Of a stretch of DNA of 64,000 nt, positions 45,050 to 55,563 are shown piece by piece (within the stretch, counting starts at the first letter, position 1; each line of letters starts with the position of its first letter). The DNA lies in assembly GCA_030704615.1 (NCBI GenBank), contig CM060732.1, forward strand, positions 48,961,053 to 49,025,052, in the 5' to 3' direction. The DNA comes from Takakia lepidozioides. Taxonomy: Eukaryota > Streptophyta > Takakiopsida > Takakiales > Takakiaceae. The notes beneath the pieces are model-generated. The model was not told where the DNA came from. It made no database searches and worked only from the letters and a program-made list of their open reading frames with translations. Both the position numbers and the translations under genes were made by a program.

Positions 45050-46389
45050 GAATAGTAGCCTCTCCAGGGAACAGATAACAATCAGCCATGGCAAAAGAAA
45101 AAAGCTGACAGAAGAGAAGAGAAGAGCAAGAGCAAGAGCAAGACAAGACCAAGAGAATTCCGAAGAACGCACAGCAGGGAGCACGCACAGCAAGGAGTGC
45201 AGGAAGAATAGGAAAGGGCTGCGAGAAGGGAAAAACTGAACAATGATCAAAGAACGAAGAACGAAGCTAGCTAGATGTCACCCGTAAGGCACGTTGGTTA
45301 AGCGAAAGAGGCGGTTCATTAAAATCTGGTGGCTTGCAATCAATTACATCCGCACTGACTCACACGTGTATGAGTTGCAATTCCAGTGTCACTCGGAATA
45401 GCGGAGTGTAACCCGGAACCCTACACTTGTGAGCGCAACAAACCGGCCGTTACCCACATGCGAGACACGTCGAGTGTAACCCTCCGTCATGTACCACATA
45501 TGATGTAACCCTTCGTCTCAACCTCATGTACCCCTAGTCTATGTGACTCCCGAACACAACATCGATGTAACCCTGTCATATCAAACCATTAGTATGCAAC
45601 ATCCAGGTAAACATGGTCAATGTAACGCCCCACCCATGTAACCCTAGCCTATGTGGCTCCACAAGCGCAACATCCACGTAACCCATCGAACATGTCAACC
45701 CCATCTAAACCTCCATTACTAAACCGTCTACCAAGCCACCATGTATTGAGAAAGAAAACACCGTATAACCCCCTGTGTGTAACCATAGCACGCGTGACGC
45801 AGTCATATAAACCATCAGACATGTAACCGGTTGACAGTGCTTGCAGAACACGCATGATTTGATACGTATTGTATCCAGAATAGTGATGAGTAGGCTGCCC
45901 CGGCTGGTGTGTGAACAAAAGATACACGAGAGGAGAGTGAATGAGCACCCCGTCAAATGAGCGGCTGCTTGCATGGCTAGACCGGAAGAAACAAAACCCT
46001 TTCCTAATGCGGATCTCAGGAATACCATAGCCATCGGGGACGGTGATAAAACAACAAGAATGACATTGAGAAAGAAAAAGGATAGAGACAACCGTATCAA
46101 TCGTAGAGAAAACCGTATAATAGATTTGCCGGATCGCTGCGCGGAAAGCGTTGTCTTGCATGTTGCTGGGATGACGATACTGAACTGAATGAATTACAAA
46201 TCTTTCGCATTGATGTGTGAAGCCGATTGGGCGCCACGGGAATTGCAGAAAGCTGATGCCCCAAAGCAAAAAAACGAGCAAGCTAGGAATTTGAAAAACG
46301 GATGGAGAGATGGAGAGAGCAAATTAGGGTTTCGGCCTCCATTTCAACCTCCATTCGGCCGTCGGATAATTTACACGTGTATGATGTAC
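45050..46389. other. Spacer upstream of the Ulp1 gene
   Basis: Apart from the zinc-module copy at 45905-46080 it holds degenerate GTAACCC units (about 45390-45860), a purine-rich stretch (45080-45235) and no other recognisable gene. It would include the Ulp1 gene promoter; no element could be identified. Confidence 0.5.
45905..46080 (+). pseudogene. Second, inverted copy of the Ulp1 gene's N-terminal zinc module
   Basis: The plus-strand frame LVCEQKIHERRVNEHPVK, stop, AAACMARPEETKPFPNADLR parallels the minus-strand start of the Ulp1 gene (... ECMARPK, stop, TKPFPDAELKHAMA). Here the CMARP to KPFP part is uninterrupted. It is a short fragment in mirror orientation to 45004-44800, so the element's inner parts were partly duplicated and inverted. 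Confidence 0.6.
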
Positions 46390-47685
46390 ACGAGGTGGAG
46401 TTACAGAGGGTTACATGGGTTACAGAGGGTCACAGAGGGTTACATGAGTTACAGAGGATTACATGGGGGTGAGGGTGACACTCTGCGGTGTTACAGAGGG
46501 TTACATGGGTTACAGAGGGTTACATGGTGGTGAGGGTTACACCTGGTGAGGGTTACAGAGGGTTACATGGAGTGAGGGTGTCACTCTGCGGTGTTACAGA
46601 GGGATACATGGGTTACAGAGGGTTACATGGAAGTGAGGGTGACACTCTGCGGTGTTACATAGGGTTACATGGGTTACAGAGGGTTACATAGTGGTGAGGG
46701 TTACACCTGGTGAGGGTTATAGAGGGTCACAGAGGGTTACATGGTGGTGAGGGTTACAGAGGGTCACAGAGGGTTACATGGAGTGAGGGTTACATGGGGG
46801 TGAGGGTAACACTCTGCGGTGTTACAGAGGATTACATGGGTTATAAAGGATTACATGGTGGTGAGGGTTACAGAGGATTACATGGAGTGAGGGTTACATA
46901 GGGGTGAGGGTGTCACTCTGCGGTGTTACAGAGGGATACATGGTGGTGAGGGTTACAGAGGGTCACAGAGGATTACATGGAGTGAGGGTTACATGGGGGT
47001 GAGGGTGACACTCTGCGGTGTTACAGAGGGTTACAGAGGGTTACATGGAGTGAGGGTTACAAAGGGGTGAGGGTGACACTCTGCGGTGTTACAGAGGGTT
47101 ACATGGGTTATAGAGAGTTACACCTGGTGAGGGTTATAGAGGGTCACAGAGGGTTACATGGTGGTGAGGGTTACAGAGGGTCACAGAGGGTTACATGGAG
47201 TGAGGGTTACATGGGGGTGAGGGTGACACTCTGGTGTTACAGAGGGTTACATGGATTACAAAGGGTTACATGGTGGTGAGGGGTTACAGAGGGTTACATG
47301 GAGTGAGGGTTACATAGGGGTGAGGGTGTCACTCTGCGGTGTTAAAGAGGGATACACGGGTTACAGAGGGTTACATGGTGGTGAGGGTTACAGAGGGTCA
47401 CAGAGGGTTACATGGAGTGAGGGTTACATGGTGGTGAGGTTTATAGAGGGTCACAGAGGGTTACATGGGGGTGAGGGTGACACTCTGCGGTGTTACAGAG
47501 GGTTACATGGGTTACAGAGGGTCACAAAGGGTTAAGGGTTGAGGGTTACATAGGGGTGGGGGTGACACTCTGCGGTGTTACAGAGGGTTACATGGTGGTG
47601 AGGGTTACAGAGGGTCATGGGTTGTAGAGGGTTACATGGGTTACAGAGGGTTACATGGTGGTTAGTGGTTACTGGCGGACTGGTG
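46390..47685 (-). repeat. Right terminal array of GTAACCC repeats
   Basis: A mirror image of 33369-34920: GGTTACAGAGGGTTACATGG units with GAGGGTGACACTCTGCGGTG blocks. The last 42 bp, read inward, are identical to the left terminus. Open frames through it (RVTWSEGYMGVR and similar) are repeat artefacts. Confidence 0.9.
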
Positions 47686-48752
47686 TCGCAAAACGACGAC
47701 GCCGATGGGATGAGAGCGGGGCTGGGGAGGGATTGACCGAGCCCAGCCGGCTGCCTTTCAATGGCTGCCGGAGGCGGAGAACCGGCAGTACCGGGTGTCA
47801 GGGCTGGACCGTCCTGACACGCTCGCATTAAGTTCTTACATTATTTCTATTATCTTCCCAATGCTTCTATGCTTCTGCAATATTTTTAAATGCATATCAG
47901 ATGCTTCACCCTCCATTTCTATGCCTACATGCCCTCCATTTCTCCTACTTTTAACACTAGACTCCTTCCTTCTTCATGGCCATGTTCCAAAAGATTCCCT
48001 AATGGCCTCTGTCCCAGCATCTGTCCCAATGCTCTTGGGTGCGAAACCCCACTCTTGATGTCCACCTCTTCTTCTTCAACCTTCTATCTGCGCGCAATCT
48101 CATCTTGTGAGGAAGAAAACACCTACCTTACCTTGCGAGTAGCACTTAGGTAGGAGAAATGTATGAGACAAGTACAAGCCAGGTACAACAGCCGGGTAGT
48201 GTAGGTATATACTATATACGTATTAAATATGCGGTTCATAGTAAGGTCTGGGGTGGCCCCCAAACGCGGAGGTTTCTCAGGCTGAAGATCCCGCCACTCA
48301 CATAGGTCACCATTCTGCATGCAGAATGGCTTCCGGATCACAAACTCGCCATTCTGTAGGATGCAGAATGGCTTCCAGAAAAGAGAACAGTAGAAACACC
48401 CCATACCTTCTGGCGGGTAAGGTGGTGGCGAGCCAGAGGGCGAGCTGCCACCGAAACCGCCATAATGGCATGTTGCGGCCCATTCCAGTAAGTAAAGGAT
48501 TGAGTCTGCCGCCCTCTTATTGGCCTGCCAGTCTTAATCAAACACATTATGTTTCATAATGTGCTAGGGGCATGAGGCGTAGATTTTTGCTTTTTAATCC
48601 TCCTGGAAATACGCCATATTAGGCAGGCAAAATCCTTTACGCCATTGGAGGCGCCGGGCAGCATCATTCTGCTCGGTTCGCTGCCCGTCCTCGAATTCTG
48701 GCGAGCCCTTGCTGCCCGGCGCCTTCTATAGTACAAAAGACACAAACCTGTG
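47686..48752. other. No recognisable gene
   Basis: Unique sequence between the element and the PPR gene. It contains a short inverted motif (TTCTGCATGCAGAA near 48315 and a diverged copy near 48358) but no coding region I can support. Confidence 0.45.
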
Positions 48753-48762
48753 CTATATATAC
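48753..48762 (+). promoter_or_regulatory. Possible TATA box of the PPR gene
   Basis: CTATATATAC lies about 340 bp upstream of the proposed start at 49105 in otherwise gene-free sequence. Position and sequence fit a core promoter, but no start site is visible, so this is a suggestion only. Confidence 0.35.
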
Positions 48763-49104
48763 GCAGTTAACGTTTTAACCAGGGTAGAAAGGAGACATGG
48801 TCATGTTCCTAACTGGAAGCCCCGGATTTGGAATATTATCCCGGGATATGGAATTTTAGGGAATATTGTCTCGGGCTTTGCCGTTCTGGCCTTTCTGGGC
48901 TTCCGTAGACAGACTCGCTCACACAAAAAAAAGGGGCTGCGACGGAAGGGAGAGCGAGAGAGAGGCGCGGGGGGCGGTGGAGGTGCTGCATTGTCGTCGT
49001 ACTCGCCTGAGCGATGAGCCTTTCCATACACCAGCGCCTGGTATGCGGCCGTCAGTGGAGGGGTACGAGCGTCCCAAATCTGCGAGCTGTAAGCAGTTTC
49101 TGTC

Positions 49105-51922
49105 ATGGAGGTGGAAGCAGGTGAGAATTCTATTTCGTCTTGCTGAATCGAATAGATTCTTCGACGTAAGATTATTGTTATCGTTATTTTTTAATTTTTT
49201 TCTGAGAATCTTCGTCTCGAATTGAAAGATGAAATTTCGTCGGCTGGTTGCTGTTTGGCCTGCTGTAGAAGTACTGCACAGCGTTGCACACATTTCCGTG
49301 CTCTATATGTGGCTAAAATCTAGTGCCGGGATTTTTTCAACTTCTTGTGTGTGAATGAGTTTCTCTGATGAAGAATAATTTTCAGGGATTGGTTGTAGTA
49401 GCAGCTTGGCCATCATGACTGCTTTGGAAAGAAAAACAGGAGAGGGATTCAACAAAAACTCCTGTGGCATTTGTGGAGATTTGAAGACACTATGTAAGGC
49501 AGGACGGCTCAAAGAGGCACTGCACATTTTGAACCAACGAGACATTCAGGCCGACTTCAATACATATGTATGTGTCTTGCAGCAGTGTATTAATATGAAA
49601 GGCCTGGCAGAGGGAAAGCAGGTGCATGCCCATATTATCCAAACTGGAGTCAAGCCAAACATCTTTTTACTTAACACCCTTGTCAACATGTATGCCAAAT
49701 GCGGAAGCATGGTGCATGCACGCAACCTGTTTGACAAAATGCCTGAACGAGATATGTTTACTTGGAATATAATGATTGGAGGATATGCCAAGCGGGGACA
49801 TGGTAGGGAGGCCTTGAAGATCTATGAAGAAATGCAACGGGAAGAAGTGACGCCAGACAGGGTGACATTCATGTGTGTTCTCAATGCGTGTGCCAGTCTA
49901 GGAACGCTGGAAAAGGGCAAAGAGGTCCATGCTGGCCTCATCAAAACTGGAATTGTGCCTGATATGAAGTTGGAGAATTCCCTTGTTAACATGTATGCCA
50001 AATGCGGGAGCATAAATGATGCACGGCAAGTATTCAACAGTATGTCTAAAAGAAATGTGGTCTCATGGAATGTGATGATCATAGGGTATGCTCAGCATGG
50101 GTGTGGTAGGGAGGTTTTCTTACTCTATCAGCAACTGATACAGGAAGGGATGAAGCCTGACAAGATCACGTTTATTTGTGTTCTCAATGGATGTGCCAGC
50201 TTAGGAAATCTGGAAAAGGGCAAAGAAGTCCATGCTGACATCATCGAAGCTGGAATTGCATCATATATAAATTTGGAGAACACCCTTGTCAACATGTATG
50301 CCAAATGTGGGAGTATAGAGGATGCACGTCAAGTTTTTGATGATATGGCTAAACGCAATGTGGTCTCATGGAGTGCAATGATAGCAGGATATGCTCTGCA
50401 TGGGTGTGGCAGGGAGGCTTTCCAAATCTATGAGCAAATGATGTGGGAAGGCGTGACACCGAACAAAGTTACATTCCTTTGCATTCTCAATGCGTGTGCC
50501 AGTATAGGAGCCTTGGAAAAGGGCAAAGAGGTCCATGCTCACATCATCAAAGCTGGAATTGTGTCATACATAAATTTGGAAAATACCCTTGTTGACATGT
50601 ATGCCAAGTGCGGGAGCATGAAGGATGCACGTCAAGTGTTTGACAATATGACCAAACGAAATCTGGTTTCATGGAGTGCGATAATCGCAGGATATACACA
50701 GCATAGTTGTGGTAGTGACGCTTTGGAGATCTATGAGCAAATGCAACAGGAAGGGGTGACACCTGACAGGGTCACGTTCACTTGCATTCTTAATGCATGT
50801 GCCAGTCTAGGAGCCCTGGAAAAGGGCAAGGAAGTCCACACTCACATACTTGAAAGTCAAATTCCAGCAGATATTATTCTGGAGACTGCCCTTGCTGACA
50901 TGTACGCCAAATGTGGAAACATGATAGACGCACGTCAAGTCTTTGATAATATGGCTAAACGAAATGTGGTATCATGGAGTGTGATGATCGCAGGATATGC
51001 TCAGCATGGTTGTGGTAGGGAGGCTTTCGACATATATGAGCAAATGCAACGGGAAGAGGTGACACCCAACAGGGTGACATTCATATGTGTTCTCAATGCA
51101 TGTGCCAGCCTAGGAGCCCTGGAAAAGGGCAAAGAGGTCCACACTGACATCATCAAAGCTGGAATTGCATCATCTATCAATTTGGAGAATACCCTTGTTA
51201 ACATGTATGCCAAATGCGGGAGTGTAGAGGATGCACACCAAGTGTTCAACAAGATGGCTCAACGAAATGTGGTCTCCTGGAGCGCAATGACTACAGCATA
51301 TGCTCAGCATGGGTGTGGTCGGGAGGCCCTGCAACTATTTGAACAAATGCAACAGGAAGGCTTGAAGCCGGACAGTATCACCTTTGTTTCTGTTCTCTCT
51401 GCATGTAGCCATGTGGGCCTAGTGGATGAAGGCCATCATTACTTTGACTCAATGAGTCGCATTCATGGCCTCACTCCTACAGCAGAGCATTTTGCCTGCA
51501 TGGTGGATCTTCTTGGTCGTGCAGGCCGATTGGATGAGGCAGAAGACTTCATCAACAAAATGCCGATGGAACCAGATCCTCTAGTGTGGGGGGCCTTGCT
51601 TGGTGCCTGTAGAATACATGGTGATCTAGAGCTAGCAGAACATGCAGCAGAAAGCCTTCTCAAGTTGGATCCACAGGATGCTGTAACTTATGTGCTGCTA
51701 TCCAACATCTATGCTGCAGCTGGCAGGTGGGAGGATAAAGCAAAGGTGAGGAAAATGATGGAGGAGAGAGGTATTAAAAAGGAGCCAGGGCGTAGCTGCA
51801 TTGAGGTTGACGTGCCAATCACATTGCCATCACACCATCAGGCTCGACTGATGGCAAACGGGAGGCATAATATGCCAATCCCTGCCCATTCCCTGGCGTT
51901 AAGAGCTGAGGTGACAGCCTGA
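49105..51922 (+). CDS. Pentatricopeptide-repeat protein, PLS class with E-type C-terminus
   Basis: The long exon (49386-51922) encodes tandem PPR motifs in PLS triplets of about 101 residues. Signature strings are NTLVNMYAKCGS, ARQVFDDMAKRNVVSWSAMI, GYAQHGCGREA and GVTPDRVTFTCILNACASLG. It ends with an E-like region (VWGALLGACRIHGDLELAEH ... YVLLSNIYAAAGRWEDKAKV, EERGIKKEPGRSCIEVD). There is no DYW deaminase domain. PLS-class PPR proteins bind organellar RNA and act mostly in C-to-U editing; with no DYW domain a deaminase partner would be needed. The first ATG of the exon is 49415 (835 residues). However, a short exon at 49105-49120, spliced by a 265-bp intron (GTGAGA ... TTTTCAG, 49121-49385), adds 15 in-frame residues (MEVEAGIGCSSSLAI), giving 850. 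No clear organelle-targeting peptide is evident. Confidence 0.88.
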
Positions 51923-52229
51923 ACAGCCGATTCGCTATGCCGAATTGGCAAGGTCTGCCGATTCAGTATGCAGAATCAGCCAAAGGCTGTTGAACTTCCT
52001 CCCATCTGGATTGTGCCAGGGAGTCCTCCTCTAAAATGGCAGAAAAGGCCATCAAAGCTCTTAGCGGTAGCATTTGAGATGGTTAGGAAAGGCTCTATGT
52101 ACTTAAGCCACATTTGGTCGGTCTGCAACTGCAGACTTTGCTTTGCCGAGGAGTAGTAGGAGGACGCCATAGCTGCGATACCGTTGGAAAGATTGAAGGC
52201 TGGAGGTTGAAGGAGATTGACGAATCGCA

Positions 52230-53532
52230 ATGGATAACAAGAAGCTGAGCAGCAAAGACGAGAAGTCGAAGCGAAAAGAGGTGCGCCTCAATTTCTGTGA
52301 GAATCTCCTTCAACAGCTCTCTTTCTATCCAGTCTGGAATATATACTTCGCCAGAATGCTTGAAACCAGATGCGGCCATCACAGAAAAGAGTGATGTCTA
52401 CAGAGAGCACGGCGCAGATCAAGAAGCTTGCAATGGAAGCACCACCCAACCATTCCCTCATTTTTTTGGGCCACAACGGTCCTACCGGTATTCCCCCCAC
52501 TCTTTGGAGCTTTGTTCTTGATTTGGCTCAGGTAAAACTGTCCTGCTTGTGTTCCATAGTTGTCCTTTTACTAGATTCGAAGCTCAGAGGTTTTTCCCCT
52601 GTCAGAACAATGGTTCATTGTCGAGTGTGTCAGCTGGATTGCATGCACTTTCACTAACATCGAGGTGGGTCTGGCCCTACTACCTTTTTGTTACACTGGA
52701 CTGTATAGACAGGTCATCAGTCACTACAATGATTTGTATGTGTACCACAAAAGGTGTATATGAATCAGTTGGCTTTGGATATGGGCATGTGCTAAACAGG
52801 GCTAGGGTCCAGGCCACATGCCATATGTGGAAGGGACTGGGGTGCAAAAGGAGGAGACCATGGTCATTCAGGTACTGCCTTCCCCTCCAGCGCCCTTTCT
52901 TCTTGTGTCTCTTCCACTCTCAGAAGCCCAGACACAGTTAGGAGAGACAGATAGGTGTTGGGGCAAATATAATAATCTTTCTCCTGGAAGCTTCATAAGA
53001 CCTGCCTAATGGGCTCATGATAGCAGATTTGGAGGAAGCTATAGTTTCTGTGAAACAGGAGGGAAGCAGCGGCAGAGCCCCTCTCCATCCAAAGCATGGG
53101 GGATGTTTCCACGTCTAGAACGACGAAAACCACTGACCGACATTTTGTGGTAGTAGAATTTGCAGATGGGGAAGCCAAAAATATTTGTTTTGTTCTCTTG
53201 TTGCTGTTGTACCAATACTTCTACGTAGCATTTTTTGTGGGTATGCCACCTATGCAGTGTCAAAGGTACACTTAAGTCAGTTTTCTTTGGTTGTGATGTG
53301 ACAGGTTGCAGGTGTTACTGAGGACATATATTTGGGGCCACATGGTGCACCTCCACAATATTCTCGTGGTCAATCAACTTCAGCAGGCAGAAAGCATCGG
53401 CTGACACAGAAACTGAAAGATGTAGAAAAGAAAGGGAGTCTGGCAGGCCGGGAGAACAAGGTGGAAACCTTATGGGACCTCATGGGTGGTAAATCTGATT
53501 TACAAGCTGTTTTGAGTAGATGGCTTGCATAA
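52230..53532 (+). CDS. Small three-exon gene, 146-residue protein of unknown function
   Basis: Exons 52230-52280, 52370-52531 and 53305-53532 join in phase 0 with GT-AG introns (GTGCGC...ACCAG, GTAAAA...ACAG). The product begins MDNKKLSSKDEKSKRKE and continues MRPSQKRVMSTESTAQIKKL. The middle exon has a hydrophobic core (NHSLIFLGHNGPTGIPPTLW, then SFVLDLAQ). The last exon reads VAGVTEDIYLGPHGAPPQYS, is lysine-rich, and ends LQAVLSRWLA. I recognise no family, signal peptide or membrane segment. Support comes from three in-phase exons and non-random composition. The large second intron (773 bp) and the exact first exon are inference. Confidence 0.55.
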
Positions 53533-55330
53533 TTCCAATGAGGACTTCGCATGGTCCAAGTAGGCTGTGTCAGAAAAGCACTCTCTTTTTGTTGTGTGAG
53601 GTAGAGGGGTGCTTGTTACTCTTTAAAAGAGGGAAGGGTTTGGCCTTGAAACATGCATTACATGCAATGGCTTGCAGAAAGACTTGGCTGTAGGTTGCAT
53701 TTTGATATTGTCTTTTACCCTCTCCTTTTCCTGAAACTTATGATGTCACTGAGTGCAATTTTGAAGCAAACATTTTGCAACTACCAACTGCACCATTTTT
53801 GTGAAGAGAAATTGTTTGAAAGAGTGGTATCTTCATTTTTATATGAATGGACATTCTTCCCCAATGTTGATGTGGCTCTGTGTAGGTGCCTTCTGAATTT
53901 ATGCTTCCCCATGATATCGTTGAATTTCAGAGCTTAATCATGAGCTAGGATGTGTTAAACTACAGGCCACAACAGTGGCAGCTAGCGGGTGACAAAGTTG
54001 AGTCCCTAGCACCTAGGGCTCCTATGGGCGACACTGCAGCTCCCCTCCCTCTTTTCTCTCTCAATGCCCAGAATTGGTTTCCCTCCCATTACTTGATTAT
54101 CAACATAACAATTGACCTGTCAAAGACCCCTGCAATTTGGTTATGCTTGTACATATGTACAGAAAATCTATGCAATCTATCAGGCAGCGATGGATTTTTC
54201 CCTGTGTCAGGATTGCTTGCTTTTCTCTTGTGTTGATGTTGCTGTTGTCCTCGCCTGGCGAATGTTTAGGTACTCAGGGAATTAGAGCACTTGATCCGGA
54301 GTGGGAAATAAACACAAACCGTTGGCAACCCGCTGGCCTGCCATGTGTGTTGGATTGTTCGTGACGGTATGTCTGGGCGTTGATCGTCCTGTATAGGCCT
54401 TCATAGCCCATAAATGAAAGGGGCTTAATCTTTCCCCCTCCTCAAGGGCCTGAATTGTGGGCTGTCGCTCCAAGGTTTCCTTTGAGAAAAAAAAAAAAAG
54501 GGTAGCCAAAGGTCGAAATTTTGCGAAAAACCCGCCAGGGAAAAACAAACGCTGGAGGATTTCCCTCAAAGATCTACGTTCTGTATGTAACTCTCTCTAG
54601 TCCCTCAAATATTGGTCTCTTCTCGAATTCAATTTTCTGGTAGATGATTTTCAAGTGATTTCCCTCTTCTCCCTCTTCCCGTCCTATTGAAGTTACGCTG
54701 CTCAACTGGGGAGGGGAGAAACTTGGAAGTAAGCGGGATAGAAGAAGATACCTACATATAATCTGGGGTAGAACGCCAAGCTTTTAAAAATCTTCCGACT
54801 GTAATCAGGTTAGAGTGGAGACTGCCTAGGTGGTACTAACAAAGCACCAACCTTTGGTCTATAGTATCGACTGCTATCGACTGCTGTTGCGTGTAAGTCA
54901 ATCTCACGCGAAACAAGTGTGCCAAGTCATGACGTGCGGACAGACGAATTCTGTAGAGAAATTGGTCAAGATTGGATGTTCCAAGCGTTGAGGAATGAAA
55001 GGTTTTCTCGACTGCGCAATTGATGCACCTCTAAACGTTTGGGGAGGTCTCATAGCCGGCATTGCTTGAGCGTCCACATTTTACCTAATTATACATCACT
55101 CCCTCGGAACGAAGGCACCTGGCATTACTGGTCACAAGTCACAACGTCTCAATCCAAGAGTGGCCCCCGAGTTTAGTCAGGCACGTCGCTAAATTAAGAA
55201 ATCGTTTATACTCCAAATTTAGATCGATCGATCACCTTTTTGATCCCAACCAACTTTTGTCTCCAAATGCACAACCCAAAATACCAAAATAGCATCGATC
55301 GATGGCTTTTGGACATGTGCAAAGAGATCC
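53533..55330. other. Intergenic, no recognisable gene
   Basis: No coding region found. The part 54200-54850 has a diverged copy at 57085-57370 (see the repeat entries). A run of A occurs near 54488-54499. Confidence 0.5.
54200..54850 (+). repeat. Diverged interspersed repeat, first copy
   Basis: It shares blocks with 57085-57370 in the same order: TTGCTT(T)CTTTTCTCTTGT, then CTGTTGTCCTC, GGGAATTAGAG, AATAAACACAA, GGGGAGGGGAGAAAC and GAAGTAAG. The last is followed by GGTTAGAGTGG. Here the two halves are separated by about 330 bp absent from the other copy. Its nature is unknown. Confidence 0.55.
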
Positions 55331-55331
55331 A

Positions 55332-55338
55332 TTTATAA
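55332..55338 (+). promoter_or_regulatory. Possible TATA box of the PLATZ gene
   Basis: TTTATAA lies about 230 bp upstream of the start codon, followed by a CT-rich leader (TCTTTGTCTCTCTCTCTG near 55377). This fits a plant core promoter and 5' UTR but is not proven. Confidence 0.35.
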
Positions 55339-55563
55339 GCTCAAAGAGCTCGGGCTGGCATTAATCTGAGTTGCATCTCTTTGTCTCTCTCTCTGAGTCC
55401 AGTGCTCAGGCGTTGGATTTGCAGCTGCTGGCCAGCTTGTCCAGATCATTTTTCTCTTTGAGTTTGAGTTCGACTGTGCCTGTTCGCCTTGCTGCGTATT
55501 CTTGCCCTGCGGTTTTCCCTGCTTGTACAATCTGCGTAGGCTCGAGGGCGATAATCAGAAGCA

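Larger units (their letters stand above)
33369..47685 (+). mobile_element. 14.3-kb inverted-repeat element with SWIM transposase and Ulp1 genes
   Basis: Both ends begin with the same sequence read inward (CACCAGTCCGCCAGTAACCA, identical for at least 42 bp: 33369-33410 and 47685-47644). Both continue into arrays of GTAACCCTCTG-type repeats that are inverted copies of each other, so the arms are 1.3-1.5 kb long. Inside are a broken MULE transposase (35.5-38.2 kb) and a Ulp1 protease gene (45.0-39.7 kb). Long inverted termini with transposase plus a Ulp1-like gene recall the Ulp1-carrying MULEs (Kaonashi type) of flowering plants. No clear target duplication is seen; only the dinucleotide TC matches at the flanks. 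Confidence 0.75.

Noticed and set aside
46390-47535. Open frames with GYRGLHGGEGYRGSQRVTW-like repeats
   Set aside because: Artefact of the GTTACAGAGG array; the mirrored left arm gives the same translation on the other strand.
49546-51663. Minus-strand open frames over the PPR gene
   Set aside because: Shadows of the repeated plus-strand coding sequence, with no independent homology.
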